Shown here: piece after piece, positions 13,401-23,366 of the stretch
How the letters are laid out: every line of letters begins with the position of its first letter
How positions within the stretch are numbered: the stretch's first letter is position 1
NCBI RefSeq assembly: GCF_004210375.1
Contig: NC_134834.1
Coordinates: 18,407,027 to 18,471,026, forward strand
From: Tachypleus tridentatus
Taxonomy: Eukaryota > Arthropoda > Merostomata > Xiphosura > Limulidae
Reading direction: 5' to 3'
DNA: 64,000 bases
Notes under the pieces: generated by a model
Seen by the model: only the letters and a program-made list of their open reading frames with translations
Database searches by the model: none
What the model was told of the DNA's origin: nothing
Translations under genes and position numbers: made by a program

Positions 13401-16301
13401 TAAGAACCTATATTTTATTTTCTAAAGGTTCAAAAACCCTACACAGCTGAAGAACATGCCACTGCCCTGCAGCTGAAGTTTGAAAACCACGTATATCACA
13501 ACCAGAAGCTGCTAGACTGTGCTAGAAAAGGTTTGATAGAAATGAAATAATTCTTTTATAAGTCAAAGATATATTTGTCACATTTCTAATAGTTTATATG
13601 AAAGTAATGTTTATAATTTACTTATTTCTTGGTATTTTTGTGAACTTCTTGAAAACATTTTTTTTCAGCTTTTGTCTCGTACGTCCGATCGTATGCATCG
13701 TATCCTAAGAACTTGAAAGAAGTGTTGCCCTTTAAATCTCTTCATTTGGGTCATGTCGCAAAAAGTTTTTGTCTTCGGGAAGCTCCGTCGGTGCTTGGAA
13801 TTAAAGGGGTAGAAGTGAGAAGCAGAGAGAAACACTTCACAAAGAAAAGACCGTAAGTTGAACTGAATGTTTGACTAGTAGAGGCAACAAGTTCAACAGT
13901 TGTTTCATTAATAGAAGCCACACATTCAACAGTTAATAACTGAATACCCCTGAAATACTCCCTAAATTCTAAAAACAGACATTTTCTTTGGACTGTGAAA
14001 AATTAGTATTGTAGTCCAATATTAGCTCTGATGTTTCACGTTTAGAAATATATTTAAACCTGAAGACTCAAGTCTCGAGTTCTAGATGTAAAACAAATAC
14101 TTAAAGATTTTTTAGCTTGATGGATCTGCTCCTTCCATTTCTTCATACATACAAGCATCACTAATAAATTTCAAAAGTTTTATTAACATTTTCCTAACTT
14201 AAAAGGTTCTAGTTGTTTCATTTTTTACTGAAAATATTTCTTATTTTTGTGAAAACTAATTAAATGTGGAAAGTACATTAATATAAAGATACAGCTTGTG
14301 TGTTCAAAGTATATTTAAAGCGTTACTTTAATATAAAGAAAAGAAAAAAAATATTTTGAAATTTGTAATTTTCTTTGAAGCAACTAGTAATACAATATAC
14401 AGGGTGGCCCGTAAGTCCCTACCCATCCATATGTTATTATAAACAACGTTATAATACTAATGGTGAGTTGAAGGCAGCTGTTACTGTGACATTTGGAACA
14501 ATAACACCTACTATGTTGAAGAAAATGTCTCGCAGAACATGGCGTCACGTAATATTATGCAGCGAGAATGAGGGACAGCACACATGGATACATAAGACAT
14601 ATGGATGGGTAGGGACGTACGGCCTACCCTGTAAAATTATTTTAAAGTTAAATTAGTTTGTTGGAAACAAATGAGATTCAATTAATTTTGGAAACCAGGT
14701 TATTTCTTGAAAGTGGGCAATGGCTTAATTTATTATTATAGTTCTGCTCTAAATAATTTTAGAAGGTTATTTTAAATGTTTCTTTTCATTGGATGTTTGT
14801 GAACCTTGTGCCTAAATGCAGAACACATATGAAGTGTGTTGTATCATATAGACAAAACATTCACCTATCAAACTACTTTTTGTGTGGTAACCAACATTTG
14901 AAACTTGTTCTTAGAAATAACAGTTTTGAATTTTTTTTATAGAGTTTATAATTATTATAATCTAATTATGATAAAATACCTTTGTGTGTTTACATAAACA
15001 TTGTCAGATCAAATATTGCCCAGATAACTGAGGTCAGTTATCTGAATATTTATGTGAATGTTTTGAGCCTAAATGTTTTCTTAATATTGCACTGGGAGGT
15101 AGTTAAACTAATTATTAGTTTTTTTATTTGTTTTGAAAACAGGTATAACTATGCTGCTGCCATCTATGTTTTAATATGTCAACAAATGTTTGTACATTGC
15201 TCACTCTTAGCTTATAATTATGTGAAAATAATAGACTAAAATGAAATGGATGCCACGAAATGAAATTTGCAAATCAGCTGTTATTACATGTTTCATTCAG
15301 TTAATAAAAAACAGACATTACATAAAACTAACAAAAACTATGGTTAGTTTATTACAACTTATAGCTTTTACAGTAAGAGACTTGTTTTAGAACAGGTAGA
15401 CATTTCAGTCACTGGTTCAATCATTCTCAAGTATCCAAGTTTTAATAGTAAAGTATGTTTAAAGTGTATAATAGATAGTGGTTACGTGTGCACACGTGCA
15501 CATCAACACGTGTGAATTGCCAGAAAAAATAAAGTGAAAAATATTAAACATACCATGTATTAGGATAAGATTAGGAATGTCATGGGGGGGATATTAAATA
15601 TTAATAATTATTTTATTTATAAACTACCCTGATTTTACTTCTATTAATATTAGCGGCCCAGCATGGCCAAGCGTGTTAAGGCGTGCGACTCGTAATCTGA
15701 GGTCGCGGGTTCGCATCCCCGTCGTGCCAAACATGCTCGCCCTTTCAGCCGTGGGGGCGTTATAATGTGACGGTCAATCCCACTATTCGTTGGTAAAAGA
15801 GTAGCCCAAGAGTTGGTGGTGGGTGGTGATGACTAGCTGCCTTCCCTCTAGTCTTACATTGCTAAATTAGGGATGGCTAGCACAGATAGCTCTCGAGTAG
15901 CTTTGTGTGAAATTCCAAAACAAACAAACAAAATATTAATAGTAGGTTCACACCCTAGTACTGTGAATAAAACAATCTTTCTTACTGTAAAAGGTGTAAC
16001 TTGTAATACAATATTACTTAAGAATTGTGGTTATTCAGTTGTTTTTTTAAAGAAATTACAAATTACAGGGAAAAATGTTTTTATTACATTTGGTAATATG
16101 TTAATGCCAGTCAGCTCATGTTGTAAATGGTAGTTTCTACCTGTTATTTTATTCTACAGAGACAAGGAATTGAAGAGGAGGTCTTCGTTACAACAGTTTT
16201 CAGAATTTGACAGTGGACTTGGTCAATCCGCTGCAAAACGCAGTAAGACCACCAAGAAAAGTAAAGTACTAAAGAAGCCAAGAAAATCACAATTTAGATA
16301 A
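1426..16301 (+). CDS. DDX31: DDX31/Dbp7-type DEAD-box RNA helicase, 3' part of gene (11 exons)
   Basis: ATP-dependent RNA helicase expected in the nucleolus, where the DDX31/Dbp7 family acts in large ribosomal subunit assembly (family knowledge). Exons: 1426-1467, 2214-2278, 3234-3353, 4322-4431, 7716-8053, 8308-8367, 9098-9288, 10523-10598, 13428-13530, 13669-13852, 16160-16301. Every junction is GT-AG and every phase fits, giving 476 codons and a TAA at 16299-16301. Visible motifs in order are STPGR (Ib), DEAD (II), SAT (III), DVAARGLD (V) and HRVGRTAR (VI), followed by the family-specific C-terminal block with [10 protein letters not shown] and a basic tail. The DDX31 signature after the Ia region ([13 protein letters not shown]) is clear. 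The N-terminus, Q motif and Walker A are outside the window. It is convergent with the SLO2 gene downstream. Confidence 0.93.
2214..2278 (+). CDS. DDX31: DDX31 exon b
   Basis: A 65-nt exon after attttag, ending at donor gtgagc. It encodes [20 protein letters not shown] and then AR. The W-VPG-LMGGEK-KSEKAR string is diagnostic of DDX31/Dbp7 among DEAD-box proteins. It ends in phase 2. Confidence 0.92.
2737..2890. repeat. two short tandem duplications in a DDX31 intron
   Basis: A segment containing 'tgaatccagtcactgaa' occurs twice (around 2745-2790). A segment containing 'ccgtttcagttgtaag' then occurs twice (around 2823-2875), with a third partial start. The copies diverge slightly. Confidence 0.75.
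3234..3353 (+). CDS. DDX31: DDX31 exon c (motifs Ib and II)
   Basis: A 120-nt exon between cttcacgcag and gtacta. It carries [12 protein letters not shown] (motif Ib), [14 protein letters not shown] and FIIDEAD (motif II, the Walker B aspartate and glutamate that act in ATP hydrolysis). Confidence 0.95.
4322..4431 (+). CDS. DDX31: DDX31 exon d (motif III)
   Basis: A 110-nt exon after gctcttccag, ending at gtattt. It completes [12 protein letters not shown] and carries LLSATLTK (motif III, SAT), which couples ATP hydrolysis to unwinding in the family. Confidence 0.95.
5894..6165 (-). mobile_element. tRNA-derived SINE, family A
   Basis: Full-length minus-strand copy. Reading on the minus strand, the tRNA-like head (ggctcggcatggcta) is followed by the 'ccgtgggggcgttataatgt' core and a tail ending agctttgtgcaaaattcg. 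A-box and B-box like motifs are present in the head. It lies in the DDX31 intron between exons d and e. Confidence 0.9.
6107..6338. repeat. 116-bp tandem duplication that includes a SINE head
   Basis: The segment starting at 6107 repeats at 6223 with period 116. It covers the tRNA-like head of the SINE plus about 55 bp of flank (attgtattcgttgtcaaat). The copies differ by only a few bases, so the event followed the SINE insertion. Confidence 0.9.
6928..7171 (+). mobile_element. SINE family A, internally deleted
   Basis: Plus-strand copy with the head ggcccagcatggccaag and a tail ending in (caaa)n. It lacks about 30 bp between the head and 'cggtcaatcccactattcgt', and also lacks the 'tagcccaa' block. 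Confidence 0.9.
7716..8053 (+). CDS. DDX31: DDX31 exon e (start of RecA domain 2)
   Basis: A 338-nt exon, the largest of the gene, between tcttctag and gtattt. It opens with [19 protein letters not shown], then [29 protein letters not shown] (motif IV region) and [10 protein letters not shown]. The acidic insert found between these blocks in vertebrate DDX31 is short here. Confidence 0.95.
8308..8367 (+). CDS. DDX31: DDX31 exon f
   Basis: A 60-nt, 20-codon exon between acttccag and gtaagt. It reads [20 protein letters not shown], the stretch directly before motif V. It is phase 0 at both ends. Confidence 0.93.
9098..9288 (+). CDS. DDX31: DDX31 exon g (motifs V and VI)
   Basis: A 191-nt exon after actttcag, ending at gtacag. 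It encodes [15 protein letters not shown] (motif V), [19 protein letters not shown] (motif VI with both arginines) and [12 protein letters not shown]. All residues expected to contact ATP and RNA in this part are kept. Confidence 0.96.
10199..10290 (+). mobile_element. diverged SINE 3' fragment
   Basis: It contains gcccaaaagttggcag and later agatagtcctcgggtggctt plus an A-rich end, matching the 3' third of family A with many changes. It has no head. Confidence 0.55.
10523..10598 (+). CDS. DDX31: DDX31 exon h
   Basis: A 76-nt exon between tgtttcttttag and gtgagt. It encodes [20 protein letters not shown] followed by IEGDGR. The sequence is less conserved, and it is placed by phase and splice signals between motif VI and the C-terminal domain. 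Confidence 0.8.
11215..11345. repeat. degenerate intronic repeat
   Basis: A loose repetition of 'atattattarcatgt' and 'gaacc.gtg' phrases. Similar phrases recur at about 12920-13420 in the same intron (tatattgttagcat, ctaccatgttgtcagtatgt). It looks like an old minisatellite. Confidence 0.5.
11802..12221 (+). mobile_element. two adjacent diverged SINE family A copies
   Basis: An old copy (about 11802-11985) has a head-like 'ggcctggtgggtaaggttct' and a decayed core. A better second copy (about 11990-12221) carries 'gggggcattattatgtgaca', 'tagcccaagagttgac' and a (caaa)n tail. Both are on the plus strand. Confidence 0.75.
12920..13420. repeat. degenerate intronic repeat, second block
   Basis: The phrases 'catctaccatgttg.cagtatgtgtgat.cctatg' recur two to three times, with looser 'ctatgctatattg' matches. 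The block is related to the one at 11215-11345 and ends just before DDX31 exon i. Confidence 0.5.
13428..13530 (+). CDS. DDX31: DDX31 exon i (C-terminal domain)
   Basis: A 103-nt exon after ttctaaag, ending at gtttga. It reads [20 protein letters not shown], then [14 protein letters not shown]. It aligns with the DDX31/Dbp7 segment that follows the helicase core (A-LQ--FE-YV). Confidence 0.9.
13669..13852 (+). CDS. DDX31: DDX31 exon j (C-terminal signature)
   Basis: A 184-nt exon after ttttttcag, ending at gtaagt. It carries [40 protein letters not shown] and a basic run ending KHFTKKRP. The [13 protein letters not shown] block is the strongest family signature outside the core. Confidence 0.96.
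14400..14631. mobile_element. Tc1/mariner-type non-autonomous element with transposase remnant
   Basis: A 232-bp element with terminal inverted repeats of about 34 bp: cagggtggcccgtaagtccc at the left, and its near-complement ending ggcctaccctg at the right. A TA dinucleotide flanks both ends (14398-14399 and 14632-14633), as expected for Tc1/mariner. Between the ends a plus-strand frame keeps a transposase-like C-terminal stretch ([18 protein letters not shown]). The element is too short to be autonomous. Confidence 0.85.
15655..15931 (+). mobile_element. SINE family A, full length
   Basis: A nearly consensus copy, from ggcccagcatggccaagcgt to a (caaa)n tail. An 8-bp 'tattaata' on both sides may be the target-site duplication. 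It lies in the last DDX31 intron. Confidence 0.95.
16160..16301 (+). CDS. DDX31: DDX31 terminal coding exon
   Basis: A 142-nt exon after ttattctacag. It encodes a charged tail rich in lysine, arginine and serine ([20 protein letters not shown]) and stops at TAA 16299-16301. The basic tail suits a nucleolar RNA-binding protein. Confidence 0.88.
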
Positions 16302-16673
16302 CACTGACCTGTACTTTTGTTTCTCTTGTAGCCATTTTGTTCTGAAATGTGTAAATAGATCATTTTTAACTTGACGTCATTGTTTTGTGAATTAACTTTT
16401 GAAGAGATGTAAAATGATAGAAAGGAAGTTGTACAAAAGGTCAACAAAGAGATGAAAGAGCATTATAAAGAAGATTATTGTGATAAAAACCAACAGTTCA
16501 AGTGTTATAAGGTTGTTTGTCACAATAAGGAAAAAGATGACATCGTGATGTGATATGGTGTGACAACATGACAATGGTGGGGTGAATTGTGTTATGATCT
16601 GGTTCATCATCATCATGAATTACTCACTTGATGTAAAAATGTTTTCTCAAGGCATCTGATATCAAAACTTTAA

Positions 16674-16679
16674 AATAAA
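16674..16679 (+). promoter_or_regulatory. candidate poly(A) signal of DDX31
   Basis: AATAAA lies about 370 nt after the DDX31 stop codon. It would give a 3' UTR of about 0.4 kb. No cleavage-site evidence is available. Confidence 0.4.
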
Positions 16680-17849
16680 GTACAGAACAACGTTTTGACC
16701 TTCTGAGGTCATCATCAAGTTAGCAAAGAGAGTTTGCATCCAACAGTTTGGATGAGATAGCATTACAAACTAGATAAATGAGTATTCTTGAAAACTGGAG
16801 CTTAGCCCATCTCTTACAAATCTTAAATTTGGATTCTCTTGATCTGTTATTTTCAGAATATTGTACATGTTTTTGGATGTTACATGTGAAATAGGACAGT
16901 ATTATACATAAAGATGTCAGTATATATGACAATGTTCATTTTAAGTTTGCTTATTGTAATGAACTCGTTAAACAAAATACCACTTACATCTCCAAACAAA
17001 TGGACATTAACGAACTTTGAAAACGTCCAGCAAAAACATAAATTCTGCTTCCAGATCCAAAACAGTAGTAATAGTTGTAGCCTTGATGGAAAAGGAAACC
17101 TGGAGGTATAGATGATGGTTCTGTTTTAATATAAATACTTGAGTTTTAAAATGAAGACAAATAAAGCAACACAGTTAATCTTGGAAGTATTTTTATATAT
17201 TTTCTGATAAGTATTTTTACAGTAAGTGATACCTTCAAGTACAAAGAAATATGCACACCTTCTAAAAGTGCAAGTCTCAAGATGGAGTCACGTATCAGAA
17301 TATTGAGCTGAATATTTCATAGTTAATCTTTTTTTGAAGAACAAACTGTAAATGTCCCTACTGATAAATTTAGATTGAAGCGAAACACAAGGAAAGGCAC
17401 ACTGCTGCTTACTGGTCCAGTTTAACTAGCGCCATCTGGGGAACGTTTATGTACATCAAATTTCAAAAGATTTGAGACAAGTAAAAATGCTAGACAGGAA
17501 TAAATAAATTTGATATGTATTCTCTGTCGATACATTAGTATTCTGTAATAATTTTACAGCATCAACAAAGTTACAGAATGTGGCTGATTCCGTTTTAGTT
17601 GTGTGCTGGTATCAAAACGAGATATAAAGTGTTATTATAACCCAGTTACTACTCAGCCACAGTGGGGGCTGCGATAAATGATTTTAACCAAAGAGGGTTA
17701 CTTCTGGGCTATCTGGAACTGAATTTTCAAGAACACAGAACGAGGTTAAAATAATACTTCCTGTCAATGACATTTGATAACCATTTTCAATAACAATTCA
17801 TAAATTAATATATTGTTTTGTAGCAACAAGAAAAACTTATTTGAACATA

Positions 17850-18089
17850 CAGGGTGTTCGGGAAGTCACTGTGCACTTATATATTTATTAACAGACATGT
17901 TTCAATATAGAATACAGGAGGTAAATATGAATGACAATTATAAACAATGTTGAAAGTGACCCCTGTTGGCATCAATACAGGCCTGGTTCCTTCTTACTTT
18001 GTTTCTAAACACCGCTATCAGTTGCTGGCTTGAAATAGACTGAATAAAATACGATTACAAAACTGCACAGTGACTTTCCGAACACCATG
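17850..18089. mobile_element. second mariner-type non-autonomous element
   Basis: About 240 bp. The left end (cagggtgttcgggaagtcac) and the right end (complement: catggtgttcggaaagtcac) form imperfect terminal inverted repeats of about 26 bp. TA precedes the left end; the right flank is mutated. The minus strand encodes a short transposase-like remnant (CIDANRGHFQ). Confidence 0.8.
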
Positions 18090-19368
18090 CATTACTTCAA
18101 CGTGACTTACAAACATCTTTGTTATGTATTAGGCCTTTTAGAAATATATCGGAAGTTTAACTACTCAGCTGCAATAACAACAGTACTCTCGGTAAATAAA
18201 ATATACGGAAGTCAAAAAGGAACACTTTAGTTTCCTTTTCGAAACAGTGTTAACTCTGGAGAGAAGAGCTGGGGAGTGCTTTCTACTTGCACGAGCTTTG
18301 CGTTAAACGACCAAGTAGAGTGCACTGAATCTTGAAATATTAATCAGAATGAAGACATCTGTTCAACACTACCCGTCGCCAGGGGGTACTTTATTCAGCC
18401 TCGAACTGAACAATGAGATTGACAGTCAACGTAGTACAACCTGTATATTAATGAATGTGCAGAACGTATTTAAATAATTACGTCTCGAACTTGGGACCAT
18501 GCGATCCACAGACTGGCTACAAAGAGGTGAAGATAATTAGAAAAATCTGTTTCTAAGTAAATTGCTACCGTATTTGAAGACTATGTAACTGGTCGCCTAT
18601 TCACTCTCTCGGAATCTTTTTTAATATAGCGAAAAATCTCTTAATCAAAACAATGCTATTGTATCTTTGTGAAAACAACGGATTTTTTAAAGAGTAACTT
18701 GAGTAACATTAAAATGCTAAGAATTGGAACTTCTAATAAATAAAACTGATATATAATATTTATAGTGCAATATGGAATATTTGGAAAAAAAACTAGTTTC
18801 AACTTCCCTACCTAAGAAAAAGTTCAAATTCCCACCTGAGTTTCGCTTCATCGTGAAATAGAGTTGCAGCAACATTTCTGAAGTCTAGTCTCTAGTAAAG
18901 CTTGCAAATAAATTAGCGCAGTTCCTTAGAAACGAATACATTTCTTGAACTGCTGTAGTCGATTTCAACAGCGACATCTAAACACGAGAATATACATATA
19001 CACCAACTGTCGCTGATAGTTATAAAACACAACGTGAAAAATAAGGTGTAAAAATTGTCACGTGCTAACTACTGGTGCATCGGTGTGTACGAACTCAGAA
19101 CACGTATCTTCGATAAGTGAAAAATATTTAACGATATATCGTTCGTAAGAAATGTGTCGTTGAATGATGTTTAGATATAACATTAATTAATTTACTGTTG
19201 GGAAGGGTACGACTCCTATTTAAGAATGGTTTACGTAATTACGTGTAGTTTCAAAACTGTTTACTTTTTGAATTTCGCGCAAAGCGGTCGCTAATTTCGA
19301 ACTTACAGACAAGAAGTGTTGTCAAATCAAGCAAGAAAAACAAACGACACTGCTATTAAAATTTTCCT

Positions 19369-19654
19369 GGCTCGGCATGGCCAGGTGGGTTAAGGCGTTC
19401 AACTCGTAATCCGAGGATTGCGCCTTCGAATCCCCATCGTACCAAATATACTCGCCCTTTCAGACGTGGGGGCGTTATAATGTTACGGTCAATCCCACTA
19501 TTTGTTGGTAAAAGAGTAGCCCAAGAGTTGGCGGTGGGTGGTGATGGATAGCTGCCTTCCCTCTAGTCTTACACTGCTAAATTAGGGACGACTAGCGCAG
19601 ATAGCCCTCGAGTAGCTTTGTGCGAAATTCCAAAAAACCAAACCAAACCAAACT
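19369..19654 (+). mobile_element. SINE family A, full length
   Basis: Head ggctcggcatggccaggtgg, complete core and tail ending ccaaaccaaaccaaac. The B-box region is altered (gcgccttcgaatcc). Confidence 0.95.
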
Positions 19655-20435
19655 ATATGGCCATTCCTCAAAACGGCAACTTGTGCAGATTAAGTGGGCG
19701 AGTCTTAAAGTTCGCGATTGTAGACGTGTTTCTTAATTGAACAGGAAATAGGGAAGAAATATTCTAAAGTGTGATAATGTGGGCTATTCATTGGACGAGT
19801 TAATCACTAAAGCCACTCCTACAACCATGCTACCTAAGAAGCCTAATTACGCCTGTTATAAGCGGACTTGAAACATTTCTACACAACAACAGCTTCCGTG
19901 AACGTTTGAATTTTCTTTCTTTACCGAATAATGAATTTGACTGTCACTTTTATAACCCATCCACTGCCCCAAAATGCGGACTCCGATTTGTTTTGGAGAT
20001 AAAACGCAAACGTCGGATCCCCAGTCCGGCACGACGCATGCAAAACTTTAAAATTCCCATTTGTTCTCTGGAAGGATTTTGCATATTTTTCAAAACTAAA
20101 GAATGAAGTAAAAGACAACTGTTCTGTTCATAACACTAAAATTGCTTAGTGCTAGAAAAAAATGTTTTTCTCTATCTAGCACGAAAGAGGGCGCGAATTG
20201 CACTAATTTTCATTTTGTTTATGTTGCAAATTTTATGAGACATCAGTCATTCTTACAAGTTCTTTGTTTGGGTTTTGAATTAAAATCTGTCAAATTTTGT
20301 TAGAAAATCTTATCCTTGTTTATTCTCCAACAGTTTAGTAATTTCGAGTAGTTAATTATATCAATATAAACGCATTAAATTAACTAGTTTCTTTACAGCC
20401 AGTGAACAAAAAAATATTTATGAAATCTTTTTACT

Positions 20436-20558
20436 GTTGTTTTGAATTAAGCACAAAGCTACTCAATGGGCTATCTGTGCTGTGCCCCCCCATGGGTATC
20501 GAAACTTGGTTTTTAGCGTTGTAAGTCGGCAGACATACCGCTGAGCCACTAGGGGGCG
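20436..20558 (-). mobile_element. tRNA-derived SINE, family B
   Basis: On the minus strand the head reads cgccccctagtggctcagcg, with A box tggctcagcgg and a B box like gtttcgatacc. The tail contains agatagcccattgagtagct, then ttgtgcttaattcaaaac. The head differs wholly from family A but the tail is similar. At the anticodon position the loop cttacaa resembles tRNA-Val. Confidence 0.85.
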
Positions 20559-20654
20559 TATTTTCAATGTCTTAAATATTTGAAACAACCGATTTGGAAT
20601 GCAACGATATTTTTTCAACTCTTCAAAGATAATCGATCAACATTTTATTTTCAG

Positions 20655-20767
20655 TTGTTGTTGTTTTGAATTAAGCACAAAGCTACGCCATGGGCTCACT
20701 GTGTTCTGCCCAATCCGGTTTTTAGCTCTGTAATTCCGCATACATACCTCTGTGTCGCTAGGGGGCG
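20655..20767 (-). mobile_element. SINE family B, second copy
   Basis: Same orientation as the copy 100 bp upstream. It shares gttttgaattaagcacaaag at the tail end and ctagggggcg at the head end. Part of the head (cgatacc region) is deleted. Confidence 0.85.
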
Positions 20768-21123
20768 TTTGTCTGCATTCTTGATGATTGAAACGTCAGT
20801 AATTTTACGAAGTTTTTTGTTATTTTTTAAAGACACTAAATTGGTACTAGTATTATAGTTTCATTGGACTAATTTGAACCTGGTAATCTGTATAGCCGAA
20901 TAATTTCACTAAACTAATCCTAATATCATAATTCCAAGTATCTGGTTAATATTTGACTTATAGTTGAAAATTAACGTTATAATTAGCCAATTACGATTTA
21001 ATGTAACGATAGTTCTTAGTTACAAAAAAATAATTTTGTGACTTGAGTCACTCACGTGTTAGTGGGAAGATTTCATTAGGATAAGTTTTTACGACATCAG
21101 GTAATGACAACAGAACTGCGTTA

Positions 21124-21245
21124 GTGTTTTTAGCGCAAGGCTACGTACGTAATTCGCTATCTGCGCTGTATCCATTTCAGGGATTGAACCTCTAATTTTA
21201 TCATAATAAGCTCCAAGATTTACTGTTGAACCATTGGATGAGACT
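21124..21245 (-). mobile_element. diverged SINE family B
   Basis: It retains 'ttagcgcaaggctacgta', 'gctatctgcgctg' and 'gggattgaacctct'. It is an old copy with unclear ends. Confidence 0.5.
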
Positions 21246-21346
21246 ACCGGAATATAAATTCTTGTAGATTCAAGTATGAATGAGCTGCCTACCATCTATC
21301 AACTTATATGGTTCGCCATTTTAAAGTATAGTTTCACTGTTTTGAG

Positions 21347-21590
21347 GACCCGGCATGGCCAAGCGTGTTAAAGCGTTCGACTCCCGGTCGCACCAAAACA
21401 TGCTCACCCTTTCAGCCGTGGGGGCGTTATAATGTGACGGTCAATCCCACTATTCGTTGGTAAAAGAGTAGCCCAAGAGTTGGCGGTGAGTGGTGATGAC
21501 TAGCTGCCTTCCCTCTAGTCTTACACTGCTAAATTAGGGACGGCTAGCGCAGACAGCCCTAGAGTAGCTTCGTGTGAAATTCAAAACATT
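21347..21590 (+). mobile_element. SINE family A with truncated tRNA head
   Basis: The head reads gacccggcatggccaagcgt, then jumps from gttcgactc to ccggtcgcacc. About 25-30 bp covering the anticodon arm and B box are missing. The rest of the body is near consensus. Confidence 0.92.
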
Positions 21591-22659
21591 CACTATTTTG
21601 AACAGTTCTTACCGTTTGGTAAGCAACTATTTATTTTTCGATTTTGTTTCGTAAAGTATTTGCCATCGGTTGAAAAACAGGGTAGCCACTTTCTAGAGTC
21701 AACTACAATACTAATACATTAATAATTACGTGACGGTTCAACTGATACACTAACTGAATTAGGTTTTGTTTTTTTAGTTTTTAATAATCTGGTAAAATTT
21801 GACAGGAAACGCAATTTCTACCACACACGTTTTATGTACAATTTCTGTTCCGGCTTTGATTTCACGTAAACGGAAGGCACAAACACCAAATGGGAATTTT
21901 TTAAGTACAATTTACTTTCTATATACAGTATAGTCACCACTCGTGAAGTTTGGCACGCGGGTACAATAATTTCGAGTGGTGTACGAAAAAAACTAATTTC
22001 ATTAGTTTTAAAAAAGGCTTTTGAAATCTATCTTTTTTCCAGAAACTTTACTACCAGTGTAGTCGTGTTTTACTGATAGCTTTTTTATGTCATCTGACAA
22101 AAAACCTGAGATCAAAGTTTAAGTCCAATAATCAGCGCCTCATTTTAATGAATTGTCCGCAAGTACAGCATTTTACAGTTTCAGCTCTGCAATTTGGTTT
22201 GTTGTCCCTTTCAATTTGGATTTTGGAATAAAATTAGGATAGTTAGGTCGTTTGAAAAAAGATTTAACGTCTGCTGGTTCGAGCCTTTGACAAGAAATCC
22301 AATATTTAACAGAGCAGTCAGCTGGCGAGCAAGAGACGTGTGAAATGGATTGACACAGAAAAATCGAGTGCCCGAATAATAAAGGCCGTGTTAAAAGTGT
22401 CTGAGATAAGACCCGTAAAGAAGTTGGAATTACTAAAAGTGTTTATACATCCGACACCTAGCGATTCGCTTCGGTAACTAGAGAACTTGTCTAACACGTG
22501 GGAGGTTTTTGCGTTCGAATCGCTACCCCAGGAGTTATATAAAACGGAGTAGTAGCCATATACACGTGCACTGAATTAAATATGGAGGTTATATACATGT
22601 ATATCTTTAAGTGCTTTATCGAGTTTTTTGGTAAAATTAAAGAGCATATCATTAATTTA

Positions 22660-22682
22660 TATATATATATATATATATATAT
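22660..22682. repeat. (AT)n microsatellite
   Basis: A run of about 11 AT dinucleotides in the intergenic gap. Similar short (AT)n runs occur near 29900, 36870 and 42875. Confidence 0.9.
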
Positions 22683-23089
22683 GCTTATATAGAAATAGCA
22701 ATGGTTAACAAAAAGGTAGTATATAAGTCCATAAACTTATGTGTATATACAGCAAACATTTTCATTGGTTTCATCCACTGATCACGTGTTTTTTTTTTTT
22801 GTGGAAGTTGGATTGAATCGTATCAGAAATAGGGAGGAGTTTAAAGTATTTCTTCCGCCTCCTTTTCGTTACGTCACCTACATCAGGATTCAACATTCGT
22901 CTTTGTTCACGCGGCTTACAATGTGTACAAAAATGGCGTCTTATCAAACTTTTCAATCACAGACATGTAGAATTTCAACTTTTTACTGGTTTTGAAAAAC
23001 TTAGTAAAAGCGTGATTTTGACACCAGCTTCTCTGTTATAAGCGACTTACGAATGTAGTTAATGTTACCCTTCTATCTAAGTCATCATT

Positions 23090-23366
23090 CTAAACCACAG
23101 TTCCATTTGTAGTTTCAACTGGAGGTGGCGTAATTTCAACTCCAATAATTCCACGTACTGGAATTCTTAATTTACCGTCTTCTATTCGTTCATTTAGATC
23201 CGGGTCATCATTGTGGTGCCCACCAGATGTCGCGCCTGGTAAAACTCGTTCTTGGGATGCATGATGACTGGCGACATCACATGGCTGTTTCGATTTCTTC
23301 ACCCTAACGGAGCCACGAGTGAGAAATATTTTCTTTGTAGGAATGGGACTAGGTCTTATTAAATAT
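23090..23366 (-). CDS. SLO2 terminal coding exon
   Basis: A 277-nt exon after a T-rich acceptor (tttttttttag). It encodes YLIRPSP, then a basic and serine-rich tail, [12 protein letters not shown] and a TAG (23090-23092). The last three residues T-V-V fit the class I PDZ-ligand pattern (S/T-x-hydrophobic). Vertebrate KCNT1 also ends in such a pattern. Confidence 0.93.

Larger units (their letters stand above)
16302..23089. other. gap between two convergent genes
   Basis: The DDX31 stop and the SLO2 stop face each other across 6.8 kb. No supported coding region was found. It holds two or three SINE family A copies, two or three family B copies, one mariner remnant and an (AT)n tract at about 22660-22682. 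Both 3' UTRs must lie here. Confidence 0.8.

Noticed and set aside
22741..22995. 84-residue plus-strand open frame in the intergenic gap
   Set aside because: No known domain, it starts in low-complexity sequence and has no splice partners.
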